A stretch of DNA of 64,000 nucleotides from assembly GCA_902729315.2 (NCBI GenBank), contig LR746265.1, forward strand, positions 4,878,892-4,942,891. Direction: 5' to 3'. A program made the position numbers and the translations under genes. The notes under the pieces were generated by a model. The model was not told the DNA's origin and searched no databases. It worked only from the letters and a program-made list of their open reading frames with translations. This DNA comes from Spirodela intermedia (taxonomy: Eukaryota > Streptophyta > Magnoliopsida > Alismatales > Araceae). This document shows positions 46,901 to 60,292 of this stretch, in pieces (positions within the stretch are counted from its first letter, which is position 1; every line of letters begins with the position of its first letter).

Positions 46901-49900
46901 ACTTGTATGTCTCTAGGCAGTTGAAAAGAACATTTCGTTTTAACCCTGTATCAATGAAATTTTCATGATGAAGGGGGTCTCTATGTGTTCCTGTTTGTCA
47001 GATATCCCCTCCATCTGTGAAATGTGAAAAATATTTTGACACATTATCTGTTGAAAATTTTCAGTGAAAGGACTCCAGGAAGGAACTCCCTTCTTTCTAA
47101 TGGACCCAGGTAGAATTGCTCAGGTACTTAAGATCCCAGATAGCATCTACACAAACTAGGGCGGAACATATTCATGGTTTAAGTTTATCCGTAGTCCTGG
47201 ATCTGATTTTCTCCAAACGAAATAGGGGATTTGAGGACAGCTATTATTACCAGTTACAACAAGTAATTGGAATATAAAGTTTCTAGAACAGCGTATCAGT
47301 GAGCTGGAAAAGGAGGAAGAGGGGAAATCCAAGTCAAGGTGTCGAGCTGTCGTATGTGCACCAAGGAAGTAAGTGCTTTCAACGAGTTTCAACGCTGGAC
47401 GAATATATCTGGCTTCAAATGATCCCATGACAATTATTAATGGGAATGCTAGGGTTTTGCAGGAGGAATACATTATAAGTTGATTTTGTAGCTGGTGCAT
47501 GACAGTTGAAGAGAACTCTGATAGTATCAGGTAATGGGCTGAACAAGGCCTATGAAATTAAACAAATGGACGGCACATAACCTTTTCCTATTTTCCGGAG
47601 AAATTCTGCGCAAAGTCGAGCAAGAAGCTGTCAATGGGCTGTTTTGGCCTCGCAGTGACGCTTGGTGTTATTGCTGGGCCAAAACAGCCTTTTTGTTTTT
47701 AAATTTTACATGATCTCAAACATCACGGGATACTTACTGTTGGGGGAGTAATTTTGAATTATACATGTTTAACAGACGTTTGGTCAAATTTATTCACAAA
47801 TAAATACTCTGCGACTCGAGCTCTTAGTTGGAGCACTGTTGGAGATGAGGTGCGATTGAGTAATAGTATCATATCCTTTCATGAATGGTACCAAGTTTTG
47901 AAGACCGTGTGAACAGTCTATCTAAATTTGTGCATTTTGGAGGGAGGATCGTTCTTTTGCAAGCTTTAAAATATAGAGAATGTGCTCTGCCAATTAGTCA
48001 GAACTGATGTAGAAGCCTAGAGGGCAGAAGGTCAACAGGGAAGTAGATGTTGACGACCATGGTACCAACCCGCTCCAGGATGGGAACCCACAAACATCTT
48101 TCTTCTTGATCACTATTCTTGATCAACGACAAAAAACCTGACGGCTTTATGCTTTGGTGAAGAAACAAAAGTTGACGAATGACTGGACATTCGGTCTCTT
48201 TACAGTCAAACGTTAAAGCATTCATTAGCCTTTTGGGTTGGTCTTTTTTTATTGACTAGTCGTAGCTACGAATGCTGAGTAGCTGCTCGTCAACACCATC
48301 CGACATAAGCCGCGACCAAGCATGCTTGCAGCAAAGAACGTGGTCCTTTCATATACCTTGCTTGATTTTTTCCCCCATAGATGCATGACGTTTGCCAGTG
48401 CCTGCAACGGGCATGCACATTTTTGCGTGTTTTGTTTCTGAATCCATGGAGATGCAGGCGGGTGAGATGACCTCCTAGTTTTGATTTTATTTGCGCACCC
48501 AAACAATCAACCCATTAGACATCAGTCATGAGATTGAGTGTACTGCGACGCGCATAGTATTGATTCCTTTTGTTAGTTCACATGGTGTGGCCTATGTTAT
48601 TTGTCCTTTTTTTTTCTCCTGAATGAAGAAATTCACGAGAGGTTTTCATCGATGGGTATGAAGCTTTCAGTTTCTAACGCAATATCAACTTCCAGCTAGA
48701 AAAGGAAGCGCTGATCAAAGGCATCCCCTTGGGACAAGCACATGGCATCGAGATCCCTCCTCCGCGCCCAAAGCGGAAGCCGAACAACCCATATCCTCGA
48801 AAGACGTCTGCCTGTGTTTCCTCCTCCAGGAAAGGAAAACAAGACAGACGTTCGGCCTCCAGTCCAGTGTGCTCCGAGAAGAATCTTCTGGACATGGAGA
48901 TCGATGGGTCTCACGAGGTACGCACCAGTCTGTCTGTCTGTCTATCTAATCCCTCAGTCCAACAGGTCTCTTCCCCCCTTCTTTCTGGATTTCCTCTTCC
49001 CTCAATATCTCTCTTTTTGTTTTAGTTCTTTCTCCTCTTAATCTTTTGATCAGAAGCACACCGGAGATCAGACATTGGGAAGGCCAAAAGCGGGATCTGA
49101 TGACAGCAAGTGTTCAGTGGTCCTTTCTCTGTTTCAGGACGCACCATGCGCTTCCATCTCCTCTGCAAGCAAGCATCCTGCAGCAGGCGTGTTTAGGGAA
49201 TTCGTTCCCCCGGGGAAGGAAACTAAGACCAAAGTTGGGTACAGTGAGCAGCACCCTCCGCCGGTAGTCCGAGGTCGCGGGGTGCGAGATGGCACAGACC
49301 TGGACATCGGGGGATTCGAGGGGCTCAGCATTGACACGCAGATTAAACTGGCGCAGGAAAGATCTATGTGGCCAAGCCAGCCGCCGAATCTCTGTGCGTC
49401 GCCGAGGAAAGGTCTTCAGGGCAGTAAGAGGCATCCGGACCATGCCCCCGTGTATTCAGTAAGAGGAGAGAAGAACAAACCAGGTTCCTATGCAACAACC
49501 CTTACATCGCTCTCTAACTTAGCAGGAGCTCATGCAAATGCCGGGGGGAGCCCAGCCCCGGCCATCTCAGGAACGACGGAGCACCATGGCAGCACGTCAA
49601 TATCCTCTGTTCATCAGCCGTTCGCTGCATTCCCTCCCTTCGCTCAGTTCGGCAAGGACGCTCCCAACATGTCGTCTGCATTTTCAAGCCTCATCGTTTC
49701 CACCCTGGTGCAGAATCCTGCGGTCCATGCAGCGGCCACCGTGGCAGCCTCCTTCTGGCCGACCGCAGATGCTGAAGCTTCGACGGGTTCGGCTTCAGAG
49801 AGCTTCGTTGGGGGGATCCCCATGAGACAGATGAACCCTTCTCCGAGCATGGCCGCAATCGCCGCCGCTACGGTCGCAGCGGCGTCGGCGTGGTGGGCGA

Positions 49901-50935
49901 CCCACGGGCTCCTGCCATTTTGCCCTCCTCCTGCTGCTTTCCACGGCGGCTTCGCATTCGCTCCGGCGCCGACAAGCGCCATCCCCAGAACCAAGACCGC
50001 CCATGCAGCGAAAGACGACACCCAGAGGAAGGAAGATGCCACACCCAGTCAGCCATGGTCGGGCCCGCGGCCTGTTGATCTCAGATCCCCTGCTCCGGAC
50101 AAGCAACTGTCTCCCCTGTCGTCGTCGGATTCCGAAGAGAACGGGGAAGCCGGAAGCTCCCCCATCACGGAGCTGAAATCCCCTGCAGTGGTAGTGAACC
50201 AGCTGAATCCCGCGCCGGACTCCAGGGAGGTTCGTGAATCCGACATTGGAAGAAGCAAGAAGAAAGCCGATCGCTCCTCCTGCGGTTCCAATACTCCTTC
50301 CAGCAGTGATGTGGAGACTGACGTCGTGTTGAACCTCGAGAAGGCCATCCTCCTTCCGGCGAAAGAAACCCATCTGTGTCATCCTCCTTCCGGCGGCGAC
50401 GCCAGCAACCGTAGGCTGAGAGGCGGCGGCAGTGTGGGTGAATCTTGGAAAGAAGTCTCCCAAGAGGTTATCACCGGCAGATCTATTCCTGATTACACCA
50501 CACAACAATATGATTCCACTGCTTTTCTGATACATCACTGGTTGTCTATTCCAGGGTCGGCTTGCCTTCCAAGCACTGTTCTCAAGGGAAGTGCTCCCGC
50601 AGAGCTTTTCACCGCCACATCCCAAGGAAGGGGTTCCGGACAAGCCCAAGGGAGACGCCGCCGACGTGACCGTGGATCTCAACAGCAAAGTCTGCGCGGC
50701 AACCGGCGACGATCTCGCCCACGTACTTGGTCGGAGCTACCCCGTCCCGAGGGGTGGCAGCACCACGGAGGAAGCTCTTCTCACAGACGAAATCGGACAA
50801 GGCAGGCTGAAGTCACGCAGAACAGGATTCAAGCCTTATAAAAGGTGCTCAATGGAGGCCAAGGACAGTAGGGCGACGCCCGTGGAGAAGAAGGACAACA
50901 AGAGAATACGTCTGGAGGGGGAGGCCTCGACGTGA
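43993..50935 (+). CDS. LHY: LHY, circadian clock single-MYB transcription factor
   Basis: Coding exons are 43,993-44,031, 44,138-44,249, 44,600-44,661, 48,696-48,917, 49,054-50,466 and 50,555-50,935, all GT-AG and in phase, giving 742 residues. It starts [10 protein letters not shown] like known LHY proteins. The MYB/SANT domain lies at about residues 22-71, with [18 protein letters not shown] and the signature SHAQKFF. A basic proline stretch follows ([11 protein letters not shown]). Exon 5 carries the [10 protein letters not shown] and [10 protein letters not shown] blocks and an Ala-rich region. Exon 6 begins [21 protein letters not shown], the conserved LHY/CCA1 C-terminal motif, and ends with a basic tail. 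It acts in the nucleus as the morning repressor of evening-phased genes. Intron 3 (4034 bp) is very large. The gene is tail-to-tail with ATG1. Confidence 0.95.
44344..44352 (+). promoter_or_regulatory. Evening-element match in LHY intron 2
   Basis: AAAATATCT, the exact evening element bound by LHY/CCA1-type MYB proteins, lies in the intron between coding exons 2 and 3. The same 9-mer also occurs at about 11,566 in repeat DNA, so chance occurrence is quite possible. Confidence 0.3.
44662..48695 (+). other. LHY intron 3, 4.0 kb, mixed content
   Basis: The intron falls right after SHAQKFFSK. It holds a 45,045-45,140 block that includes the GAGATGGGGGCTGGACTTTGAT string shared with 35,028. It also holds open frames at 45,628-45,930 without a known domain. 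At about 47,280-47,370 a plus-strand stretch reads like a short coiled-coil piece ([16 protein letters not shown]) with a possible splice context, perhaps a captured gene fragment. I recognise no complete transposon. Confidence 0.45.
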
Positions 50936-51593
50936 TCACGTACGGTGCCTTGCTTTTTTATTCATGATCGAGAAGTGATGCAACTTGGACTCTTGGACCA
51001 TTTCCATGTGTACTTTTTTAACCTTTCCCGGGCTCTGCCCGCGATTTTTCACGAATGTAAATGTGCTTGATATTTGTTCTGTGTGATCATACTCGTCTAT
51101 CAGCACGAAGCTCAAGATCAGTTCAGTTCATCTTTCAATCCATATATTGATATCAATACAAACATACGCAGACAGAAGAGAGGGCGATTCTGTGTCTACT
51201 CGTTTTTTCCTACAGTCGCATCCTTTTAATGACCTGCTTCCTCAGTGGTCTTCATTCCCTTCTCCATTTAGAAGAACCAGGCATGGTCGTGACACCAGCT
51301 TTCAATGCCAGGCCTGAATTACTAAGACAACAAAACTTGGGCTTTCGAGATAGCTTATGGTCACGGAGAGCTGGGAGAATGTATATGCGATCAAGCAACA
51401 TCAGCAGAGCCCTCCCTCTCAATTGTTTGCCCGATTAGTGAGGCCTGCAAGAGAGCTGAAAACTATTGGTATTGTTGTACAGTGTTTTATGAACAATTAC
51501 ATAGAAATTCTTCTCTCACCAGAATTCACGGAATGAACAGCATTGAGTCTGAGAACGATTTCTTGGAGACGATCAGTGGGTTTCACAAGATGA
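50936..51593. other. Convergent 3' region between LHY and ATG1
   Basis: 658 bp separates the two stop codons and must hold both 3' untranslated regions. A TTTTTTATTCATG stretch near 50,953 and AATGTAAATGTGCTTGAT near 51,053 fit LHY 3'-end signals. Overlapping 3' transcripts are possible in so short a space. Confidence 0.5.
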
Positions 51594-54500
51594 CTACGCG
51601 TGATCAGTTTCCTCGGCTGGTAGATGGAGCCCTCGGGAGCGGTTTAGGTGGGATTCCAGGGTGCTGATGTACGTGAATATCCTCTGCTGATCAGATGCTG
51701 ATAGAGAGAATGGAGGGTTCAACTGTAGTGTTTGAGCTTCTGTCAGAATAAATGAAAGCAGAATCGTGGCCCTTGAATACGCGACCACCGCACTGTCTCC
51801 ATTTCCCATGAATTCATCCACCTGAAACAACGAAACCATAAGAGTGGAGCCGTGAGATCAGTCGGATGGAAAAAAAAAGAAAAAGAAAAAGAAAATGTAA
51901 ACAGGAAGAGGAGGCCCGCTCATCAAGAAGTTCAGGGCATTCGGAAAAAAGATGAAGCAATCGCGCAGAGTTACTCCAACATCTCACGGCTCGCTCGTCA
52001 TGAATGCCGAATCTAGAGAGGCAAAGAGTCTGCTGGGCATGCTTTGAGCGTGTGGCTGTACCCATGCAAAACCTCTCAATGGGTCCCTGATTATGCTTAC
52101 ATCTTTTAAAAGACTTGTAGCTCTTACGTCCTAGGGGCTAATATATCTAAAGAAAAGAAAAAAAATGACGAATGAATGAAGACAAAGCACTATGGAACAT
52201 CACTACGTTCATACCGGGATGCTCAACATGTATGCATATTTCTGACGTCCATTTGCATCAAAGCAATGGGCGAGTCATCTGAGCAGATTTCAGGAAAGAA
52301 AAATGCACATTGGAATGAGAATTTTCTTTTTGAATCCATCCTTCACCCAGCAAGAAGCAGTAAGTGATGAATAAAGCAATGTATTTACTTACTGCACCAT
52401 TTTTCCCTGCAGAGAGGGCTGACTGGAATATGATTTCCAAAGCATCAGGCATCTCTGAATTACCTGGCACAGGTGGTGGATTTTTGATGTTTTAGAGTTC
52501 ATATAGAGGGAAATAAGTAAACGAAACAAATTTCTCTGAATCTAACCGTCCATATGTCGAAGTTCATTGGATATCATTTCAGCCCGATCAAAGGCGGCGA
52601 GAAAACCTTGCTCTGCCCAGGCATAAACACTTCTTGGTGTCCTGAAGCCGACACATTCACCCAAGGACATAGTTTTCTCATTCTGACTTGATTGCTGGTC
52701 ATTGATTGAGCAGCAACGAAAAGAATCTTCGATTGCTGATGACAACCAATCACTACAGAGTCGAAGAGCGTCTTTCCACAAAGCTAAAACTACAAGTTCA
52801 ACTGAAAATGACTCCGCATGTTGTCCTTCATTAAGCTGCAAGAGATGTAATGCTTAATCAAGATATGAGATCCAATATAAGTGTGATCAGCAACAGTTCA
52901 TAAAGGCTGACTAATTATGCGTAACAGCGTTCCACATCTCAAGCAGTACGAATCACCTCATCCGATCTTCACTGAGCATTAATTCATATTCAAAGTTGAG
53001 AAAGAATCCCACGGTGAGCTGCAGTGTCTAGTTCATGTAGTTGCCTTACACATTACGGTTCAAACAACTGAAGTCTGAAAGGAAATGCCGGATGAAGCTA
53101 TGTTTACCGAACTTATATTGGCTCAAGACGGAATCAACCCTAAACTAATATTGAAGGATATTGACCAGGCTCACACAAATCGCATGAGCTAGGGATACTC
53201 TAAAAAACAATAAAACATTCATGATTGCCTATATAAAAATAAAATGAGACATCCATAATCTTCTCATCAAAATGAGGACAGTCCAAAACAGACATTGATA
53301 AAAATTTCATCATGTATACCTGCAAACTTCCCAATGACCCCTTTCCATCCGAACCAGTGGAGGCAACTGAGGGAAAAAAAAGGGAGGAAGCAAGCACAGC
53401 GTGGTGGGCAGGGAGAGGTAAGGACGGCAATGTTTCTGAGCAGCAGGGGGAAATGATTTTCTTCTACAACAGGGGTAAGGCCCCGGAAGAAGGCAATGAA
53501 AGCAGCAGACGACTCATGTACAGCAGCAACAATCAGGTCAAGTTAGGCCGACCCAACTCACACCGGCTTAAGTTGTACGTGGTTATACATCATGTGATAC
53601 AGGCATGAGTCGCAACTGATATAGCCAAGTTACTGCGAAAATCGTCCTGATTCCATAACATTTGCACCCTCAGCCCCTAATATGACAAACTCCGTCAACC
53701 CTCACGCACATCCCAACCATGAATAACCGACCCATTTGCATGACTAGGCTGCATCAGCCAGCCACGACTAGAACAACAATCTTAAAGCCATAGTGTTGCA
53801 TGAGTGAGCTTGTTTATTTCATGAGTCGCTTAAATTGTGTCTATCAAATAACGGACTAAAAGTCATTCTTTTAATCCTAGGGTCCTTTGTAGACATACTA
53901 AAATGGCAATCCAAGTGAAGGCATTAAAATTTAAGAGGGAAAAAAACTCGACAAAATCAGAAGGAAAGCACAGCTACACACAACAGGAAGATGCATTACT
54001 TGTTGACATCATCCAAAACAAATCAACTACAGTTTCTCTTCCGATCCTTCACATGTTACATTTTGGTAACCACAGACAAAAGAGAACTTTAGCCTCACAT
54101 TGATATTTCAGGATTCTGGCCCCTACACATTTGCACATTGGATATCTTTTCTTGATACAACGTGGAACCGTACACGCTAAAGGAAATGGCTTCACGATGT
54201 CAAATAAACGGCCCTTTCACATGGAATCAAGCACTGAAAAAATGCCAACTAGTTACAATGCAACATATTAAATACAATTCTCATTCCTCTATTGCTGATA
54301 TCACAGAGCTTAATATTAGCCACCACATTCAGAAGTGATATTATACAGACATTGGTACCTTTTCTCTGGAAACCTCTGAAAGAGCATGAGCATACTTGCA
54401 TAGTAATTGAAGCCTTCGTGAAGAACTAGACAAAAGTAGTCGTTTTGCATTTAATTCCGATGATGGTGAATTGTCTGGATTATAAAAATGACCCAATGCA

Positions 54501-57500
54501 CTTTCTAGAACACAAAGGGAGCCAAGGGCAAGGCCTCGATTCTGAAGTTGAGCACAAGTACCCATGCCAATCTTATTGAATTTGTAGATAGAACATCTGG
54601 TTGTGGAATTATCCAGCAGAGATGCTTCAAGTAATGTGGATATGGTATCCATTGAAGAAAAATTGGTATTGATAATAACGTATTCCCGTTCAATGGACTC
54701 TAATGAGTCTCCAGCTGACATAAGTGCAGATAAAGTAAGCTGCTAGAAAACAGCAAATTAAAAACGTAAATCCGGAAAAAACCATTATGGAATCTAACCT
54801 TTCAAAATACTTGTGCTTTTCTCCGAGAATAATGTGCTATTATCCCATCCCAGAGATAAAGGGTCACCAACAACTGGTTTCCTCGATTCTTCGTTCCCAG
54901 AATTATGCTGTAATCCATTAGCAGTTCTGCTTGTCATACATGACACGGTTTAGCAAATGCCCTTCCATGATATTATCATGGAATAATTAACATCTTTTTG
55001 ATAAAAACTTTTGGCATGTGCACAGAAGGAAATAATTCTACAGTTATTTAATTTATAACGATATAGCACAATAGAATTCACTCAAATTTGGAAATCGTGC
55101 ATAGGGTGAAATATTCCATGAACTTACGATTGAAACAAATGATGGCGGCATGGGTTTGATTCTAACCTTTCAGTGGCCATGAACTTGTGATTGAAAAACT
55201 CCTCAAATGTCAGCCGCTCAACTGCATTATATGCACACTTCATTTCACATAAGATATTAAAATGAAATCTTTCACGACAGCAATTAAGAGTTTGAATCAT
55301 AAGATAAATTTACAAGCAAATTTTCCATAAATCTAAACCCAAAATATCAAATAATCTGAAGGGAAATATCAATTTTTTTTGAAACTAATAAGTTGTTTTG
55401 AAGATTAAAAAATTTGAATTCTGATACTAATTTAGGTAAAAAGATGAAAGCTTTTCTGGACAAAAGTTGACCAAAAAGTGAAGGTAATAGGATAACCATG
55501 ATAACTCTCCAAGCATGTGGAAGTTAAGAAGCATCCATGCGTGAAGGAGAGGGCTGAGGGTTATAAATAAGGGGACTCAGTTGTATAGGGAAGGTTAGAG
55601 AAGTCAGTTGGTCTCTAGAAGTTCCCGGAGATTCTCTGCCTGTTTGTGGTAGAACCGATTTGCTCTCCACAGTTCACACCTTCTTCCCCTAATCCTTGTT
55701 CCCGTTCCACTCAAGAAGAATCCTATTCTTTTCTGGATCTAGGTTCTTACCAAATCATTGATCCCCTAAAATTATAAAGCATTACTTGTAGAAAATAAGC
55801 TTTCATGAGCACGTAATTTTTATAAAATGATGGTTAAACCATAACAGAAATGTGTCAATCATTATGCAAAAAATATGAAGCCATTTACACAGAAGTCAGC
55901 TCTTAGGTTAACCTTTGTCCGAAAAATAATGTCGGAAATTAGAAAAAGTTTACATAAAGATTGGCTCTACTGATGACAAAGAACGTGAAGGATTGACCCT
56001 TGTAAATAAGAGGATTGACATCAGAAGATGTTATAGGTTTAAAGCGATGACCTCGGACTTGTAGAGTTATCCTCGTAGTTTTGCAACAACTATTTTGGAA
56101 TGGCTAATAGACAATCGCTATCAATAAATATCCTGAAGGAAAGGAGATTCTCAAGCTTCCATGCATTAACCTAGTAAACAACAGAAGTATCCTTGAGCAT
56201 ACAAGATTTTAATGGTATCCGAGTTTTGATTGGGCCTAAGTTTGTCGTTGGATTATCATTTGTACATGATGAATTGTAAAATTTTTATTTCGTTTATCAT
56301 TGTTTGTCTATGCTTGCTATTGAGAAAGGATTGAGATACTTCATTGGTATTCAAAGAAAGTTAACTTAAAAGTATAGCGTTTTATTAGTACCCCGAGAAA
56401 ACAAATTTGTATAAGTTCAGATGAAACTATGCGGAAGTACCTGAGAGACTATTGTCCCACCTAATGGCGCGGAGTATGTTTGAGATTTGACCATACTATA
56501 ATAAAATTGGTGTCATTTATTCTATACAATATCATCTTTGTACCTAGCTCTATAGTCAAATAAGATTAAAATAAACCAAGACAAAAATTCTACTCAATTT
56601 ACTTCGTAAATAAAGCACTTCTGCTATAAGTTTTTGCCAAAAAAGTTGTCATGCAAATACTATTTTGTAGGTAGAGGGGCTGATCATCCCATTAGTGAAA
56701 AAATAATAAGACAATTCGTCGAAAGTCAGTCTGAAACACCTATTTCCCAAGAGAAATTTATATTTAGTCATATTGTGAATGGATTCTGCAAACTTGAACC
56801 CAATCAATTATTCAACATCTTAAGAAAAGTCTATTTGACTAAGTGGACAATTATAGATCTTGATTTTGATTGTTGAATTCTGATGCTACACAATAACATA
56901 CCAAAGAACAATGCTAATCTAAGAAATGGTGTCCTTCATTCTTTTTGTGCAAAGCCACAAGACAGGACCATGGCCAAACTGGAGAAGTTGTCACCTGGAT
57001 TTTGGCGTAGAAGTCTTTTACACAAGTCAATGCAATCAGAATGCAGTTCCCCCAGAATATCAGGGGGAAACTGAAGCTCGTTGGATCTCAATATATTCTG
57101 GAACAACTGAAGCAAAGATATCATACAGTAAGAAAATATCAAATGTCAGTACGAAGAATAAGAAACAAAATGAATTGGTAGAAAAGAAGCTTGAGAAATT
57201 AAATTATGTTTGATTCGAATACTAGCCTGGAATTGCGTATCTCCATCAAAAGGTGGCTTGCCTGTCACTAGTTGGAATAAAATTGCTCCAACACTCCATA
57301 AATCAGCCTGCATAAAGCAGCCAAAGACTGAAGAATATAGAAAACGTGAAAAGAATGGAAGATGGAAAAAATAGACAACATAGATCATTGTCAAGAACCT
57401 TCGCATCATATTTTTGGTTCTGTATTATCTCTGGGGCCATGTATAATGGGGATCCGCACAGTGTATCAGCCAAGCCTTGGGGCATCAAATACCTAGAAAA

Positions 57501-60292
57501 TGTTCCTCGTTAAAACAGATAGATGTGAAAATGGGAGATTATGTACAAATATATTTCACACAAATATAAGTAAGCACAACAAAGAATATAAAAAAATGTA
57601 CATCGAACTAAAAGTTTTAAAGAGATTATAAGTTTATCATACATCCCAGAAGGATGGTGAAAGAAACTTGGAGGCAAACGATGGTTGTAAGGAATATATA
57701 TTCTCAATGTACACTTCAAAGGAGAAACAGCCTGAGAAGAAAAGTAAAATTCGATCCAATCATCATTTTGGCAGCAACACAAGAGCTATTCTTCTCCATA
57801 AAACGAATTGATTAAACAAGCAGAATTTCACTTTCGTAGAGATACCCAGGATCTCTTTATCAAAATTTCTATTTTCAATATTCACCTTAACGATGTTGAA
57901 AGTTTGAAAAACACTTTGTGGTTTGCTCTTCAGTTTAATGAACCAAAGGCAAAACAAGTTCTTTTTCTACCAAAGTGCAGCAAATGTCTTTCAGGTATTT
58001 TGATGAATATTCTTTCGTTATGGGTTATCTCGACCATGTATGCTGTGTTCGCTTTTAAAGGGTTGATGTCCAGAAAGTGATAGGCCCCCAACATATTAAG
58101 TATGTTAGGAGGGGCTTAATGGAGAAAGCCTAAATTGTAAGAGGTTTAACAAATATTCCAGCTGGCACCTAAGAAAAGAGAGGGGACGAGAGAGGGGGGG
58201 GGTCCAGTCTTTAGGGCTGAGTGGAGAGCGGTAACCGGTCGAATGATTACCAAGACATCTAGGGTTTCTAGGCATGAAGTCTAATATCTTCTTCTTCTTG
58301 ATTCCTCTTCCATTCGCGGTTAATCAATCTCTGTTCTTCTATGTTCTTCGTCTGGATTGGTGTGTTAACAGAAAGCCAGACCACCAGAAAATGTAAGGAC
58401 TCCTCATGTCAAGAACAGTCTTCCAAATCATTACTGGATCTAAGGTTGACACTAGGAAAAGTATTTAACGTACATAGCGTACATAACGCTGATGTTGCGG
58501 TAGTAAAGGCTATTCATCTGTCTAGTTCCTGTTTGATTCGCTGATAGTATTTAGCATGACGTTGCTCTAAAACTGCATTTGACTCTGCTCCCAAAATTTC
58601 ATTTAATTCGAAAATCCAGATGTACATCGAGTGATTGAGTTGTTTCATATAAATCACTCAAATTGTTCATAGGTGCCCGTTTTCTGGCTCATGGTCCCAC
58701 AAATCCCCAAATCTAACCGAGTTTGTAGCATGTGGAGATATCCGACATAGATCTTCCCTGACTGTTATTATAAACACTTAGAAAATACAGGAGACATATT
58801 TTACGCCAGAAAACAATGTAATGCTTTCTTGGATCCTTCACACTCAGTTATGAGGTAATCTGACTAAAAAAATCTGAAACAGGAAACTACAAAGGGATCT
58901 TTATCGGAGCAAATTACAGAATCCATCTTGTAAATGTATCGAAACTGACCTTGCAAATCCAAAATCACCAATCTTCAGAACAGAACTTTCATCATTGCTC
59001 GACAACAAAAGGTTCTGCAAATTTGACTGACATTTAGTAAACACAAAAAAACCGCCTACAACTTGAGTTGAACATTATCTGATCAAGAGACAAGAAAACC
59101 AAAACTTCTCTTGATTGTATAAAGCTAAATAATCTACGACCGATTATAAGCATGCTATGACAATTATATTACCCATCACCAGTTAAACATTTTCGCTACC
59201 CGTCCATATGTTGTAATCTCCGTATTTATGTTTCTATGCCAAAATTCGGGCTAATTGTGGATGTCCAACGAAAAATATGACTGTTAATTCGAGGCTCTGG
59301 CAAGAACAAATGGATCAGAATAGAATTTTCGACTACTAATGTCAGAAAGCTTGCTCCCACGTATTACTACCATGCAAGCAGAATCCGTTACTCGAATGAC
59401 CACTTTACCTGCGGTTTCAGATCTCTATGTATAAGATTGTTTTCCCGAAGAACTTGCAGGCCTGACGCTGGAAAAGAGTGAAAAGGAGTGAAGAAGTGTT
59501 AAGAAACTTGGATTGGTGGCGCTTTCGATTGTGTGCGGTAAAAGCTTCTTAGTCCACAGATGCTAGCTTGCGGTTCCTCAGTATCAGTAGAAGAACAGTC
59601 GGGCCCAAATAGATGATGCAAATGAAAAGCGGGGAGACCATTTACCCAGTTGCTGCATTAAATGCCTCGCAACAGCTTCGGAAACTCTTCCATGACGGGT
59701 AATGAAGGCAGCGAGGTCCCCTCCGGTACAGTACTCCAAAACAAGGTATATTTTCTCCTGAGTCTGTTGAAGACATTGCACACATATTCGTGAGAGAAAT
59801 CAGATGGAAAGGAAAAAAACATGAATTATTATCCTTGCACCTTCAAGAGCGCAGAGGCTAAAAAAACTAGAGATGAGAGTCTGTCAGATGGTTCAGGGAT
59901 GCGGAGTAATTCATGATGACCACCAGTCATCCAACGCCATTTTCTTGTTCGTTCAGGGCGTAGCCGGGGCCTTCCCGCCGCGATACGAGGCAGGATGGAG
60001 AGGGGACAGACAAGGTTGGGGAAGGGAGGGAGGGAGGGCGGGAGAGGACCTCGATGGCCTCGTGGAGACGGACGATGTTCGGATGGGAGACGTTGCGGAG
60101 GATGTCGATCTCCTTAAAGAGGCTCTCCCTGAGCTTTCTGCTCAGCTGCTTCTTGTCGATCTCCTTCACCGCCACCTCCAGCCCAAGCAACCGGTGCCTC
60201 GCCTGCCACACAACCGCGAACGATCCCGCCCCGATCTTGGGCCCCAGCATGTAGTCCCCCACTACGCGGATGTCGCCGCGCCCTTCCATCAT
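51594..60292 (-). CDS. ATG1: ATG1, autophagy-initiating serine/threonine kinase
   Basis: Thirteen coding exons (5' to 3'): 60292-60050, 59763-59646, 59467-59409, 59014-58950, 57492-57399, 57307-57227, 57106-56995, 55221-55167, 54926-54799, 54714-54359, 52835-52547, 52463-52393, 51821-51594. They total 1899 nt, 632 residues. The kinase domain lies at about residues 10-275: glycine loop [15 protein letters not shown] lysine, HRDLKPQN, DFGFAR, and [10 protein letters not shown] as in plant ATG1. A linker with [12 protein letters not shown] follows, where YVII fits an ATG8-interacting motif. The C-terminal part matches the helical ATG13-binding region of plant ATG1 ([17 protein letters not shown]). 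The kinase starts autophagosome formation with ATG13. Intron 6 uses a GC donor. The linker is the least certain part of the model. Confidence 0.92.
58103..58370. repeat. Possible short solo LTR in ATG1 intron 4
   Basis: The 268 bp is bounded by TGTTA and TAACA, with a TCTTCTTCTTC-rich interior and a leader-like TTCTATGTTCTTCGTCTGGATTGG end, as in small copia or TRIM LTRs. No target-site duplication is evident (AAGTA against GAAAG) and no second copy is in the window. Confidence 0.3.

Noticed and set aside
49795-50688. 297-codon minus-strand frame
   Set aside because: Antisense shadow of LHY exon 5. High GC at third codon positions keeps the opposite strand free of stops.
58103-58370. Confident solo LTR call in ATG1 intron 4
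   Set aside because: Ends fit (TGTTA and TAACA), but there is no target-site duplication and no second copy. It is kept only as a low-confidence feature.
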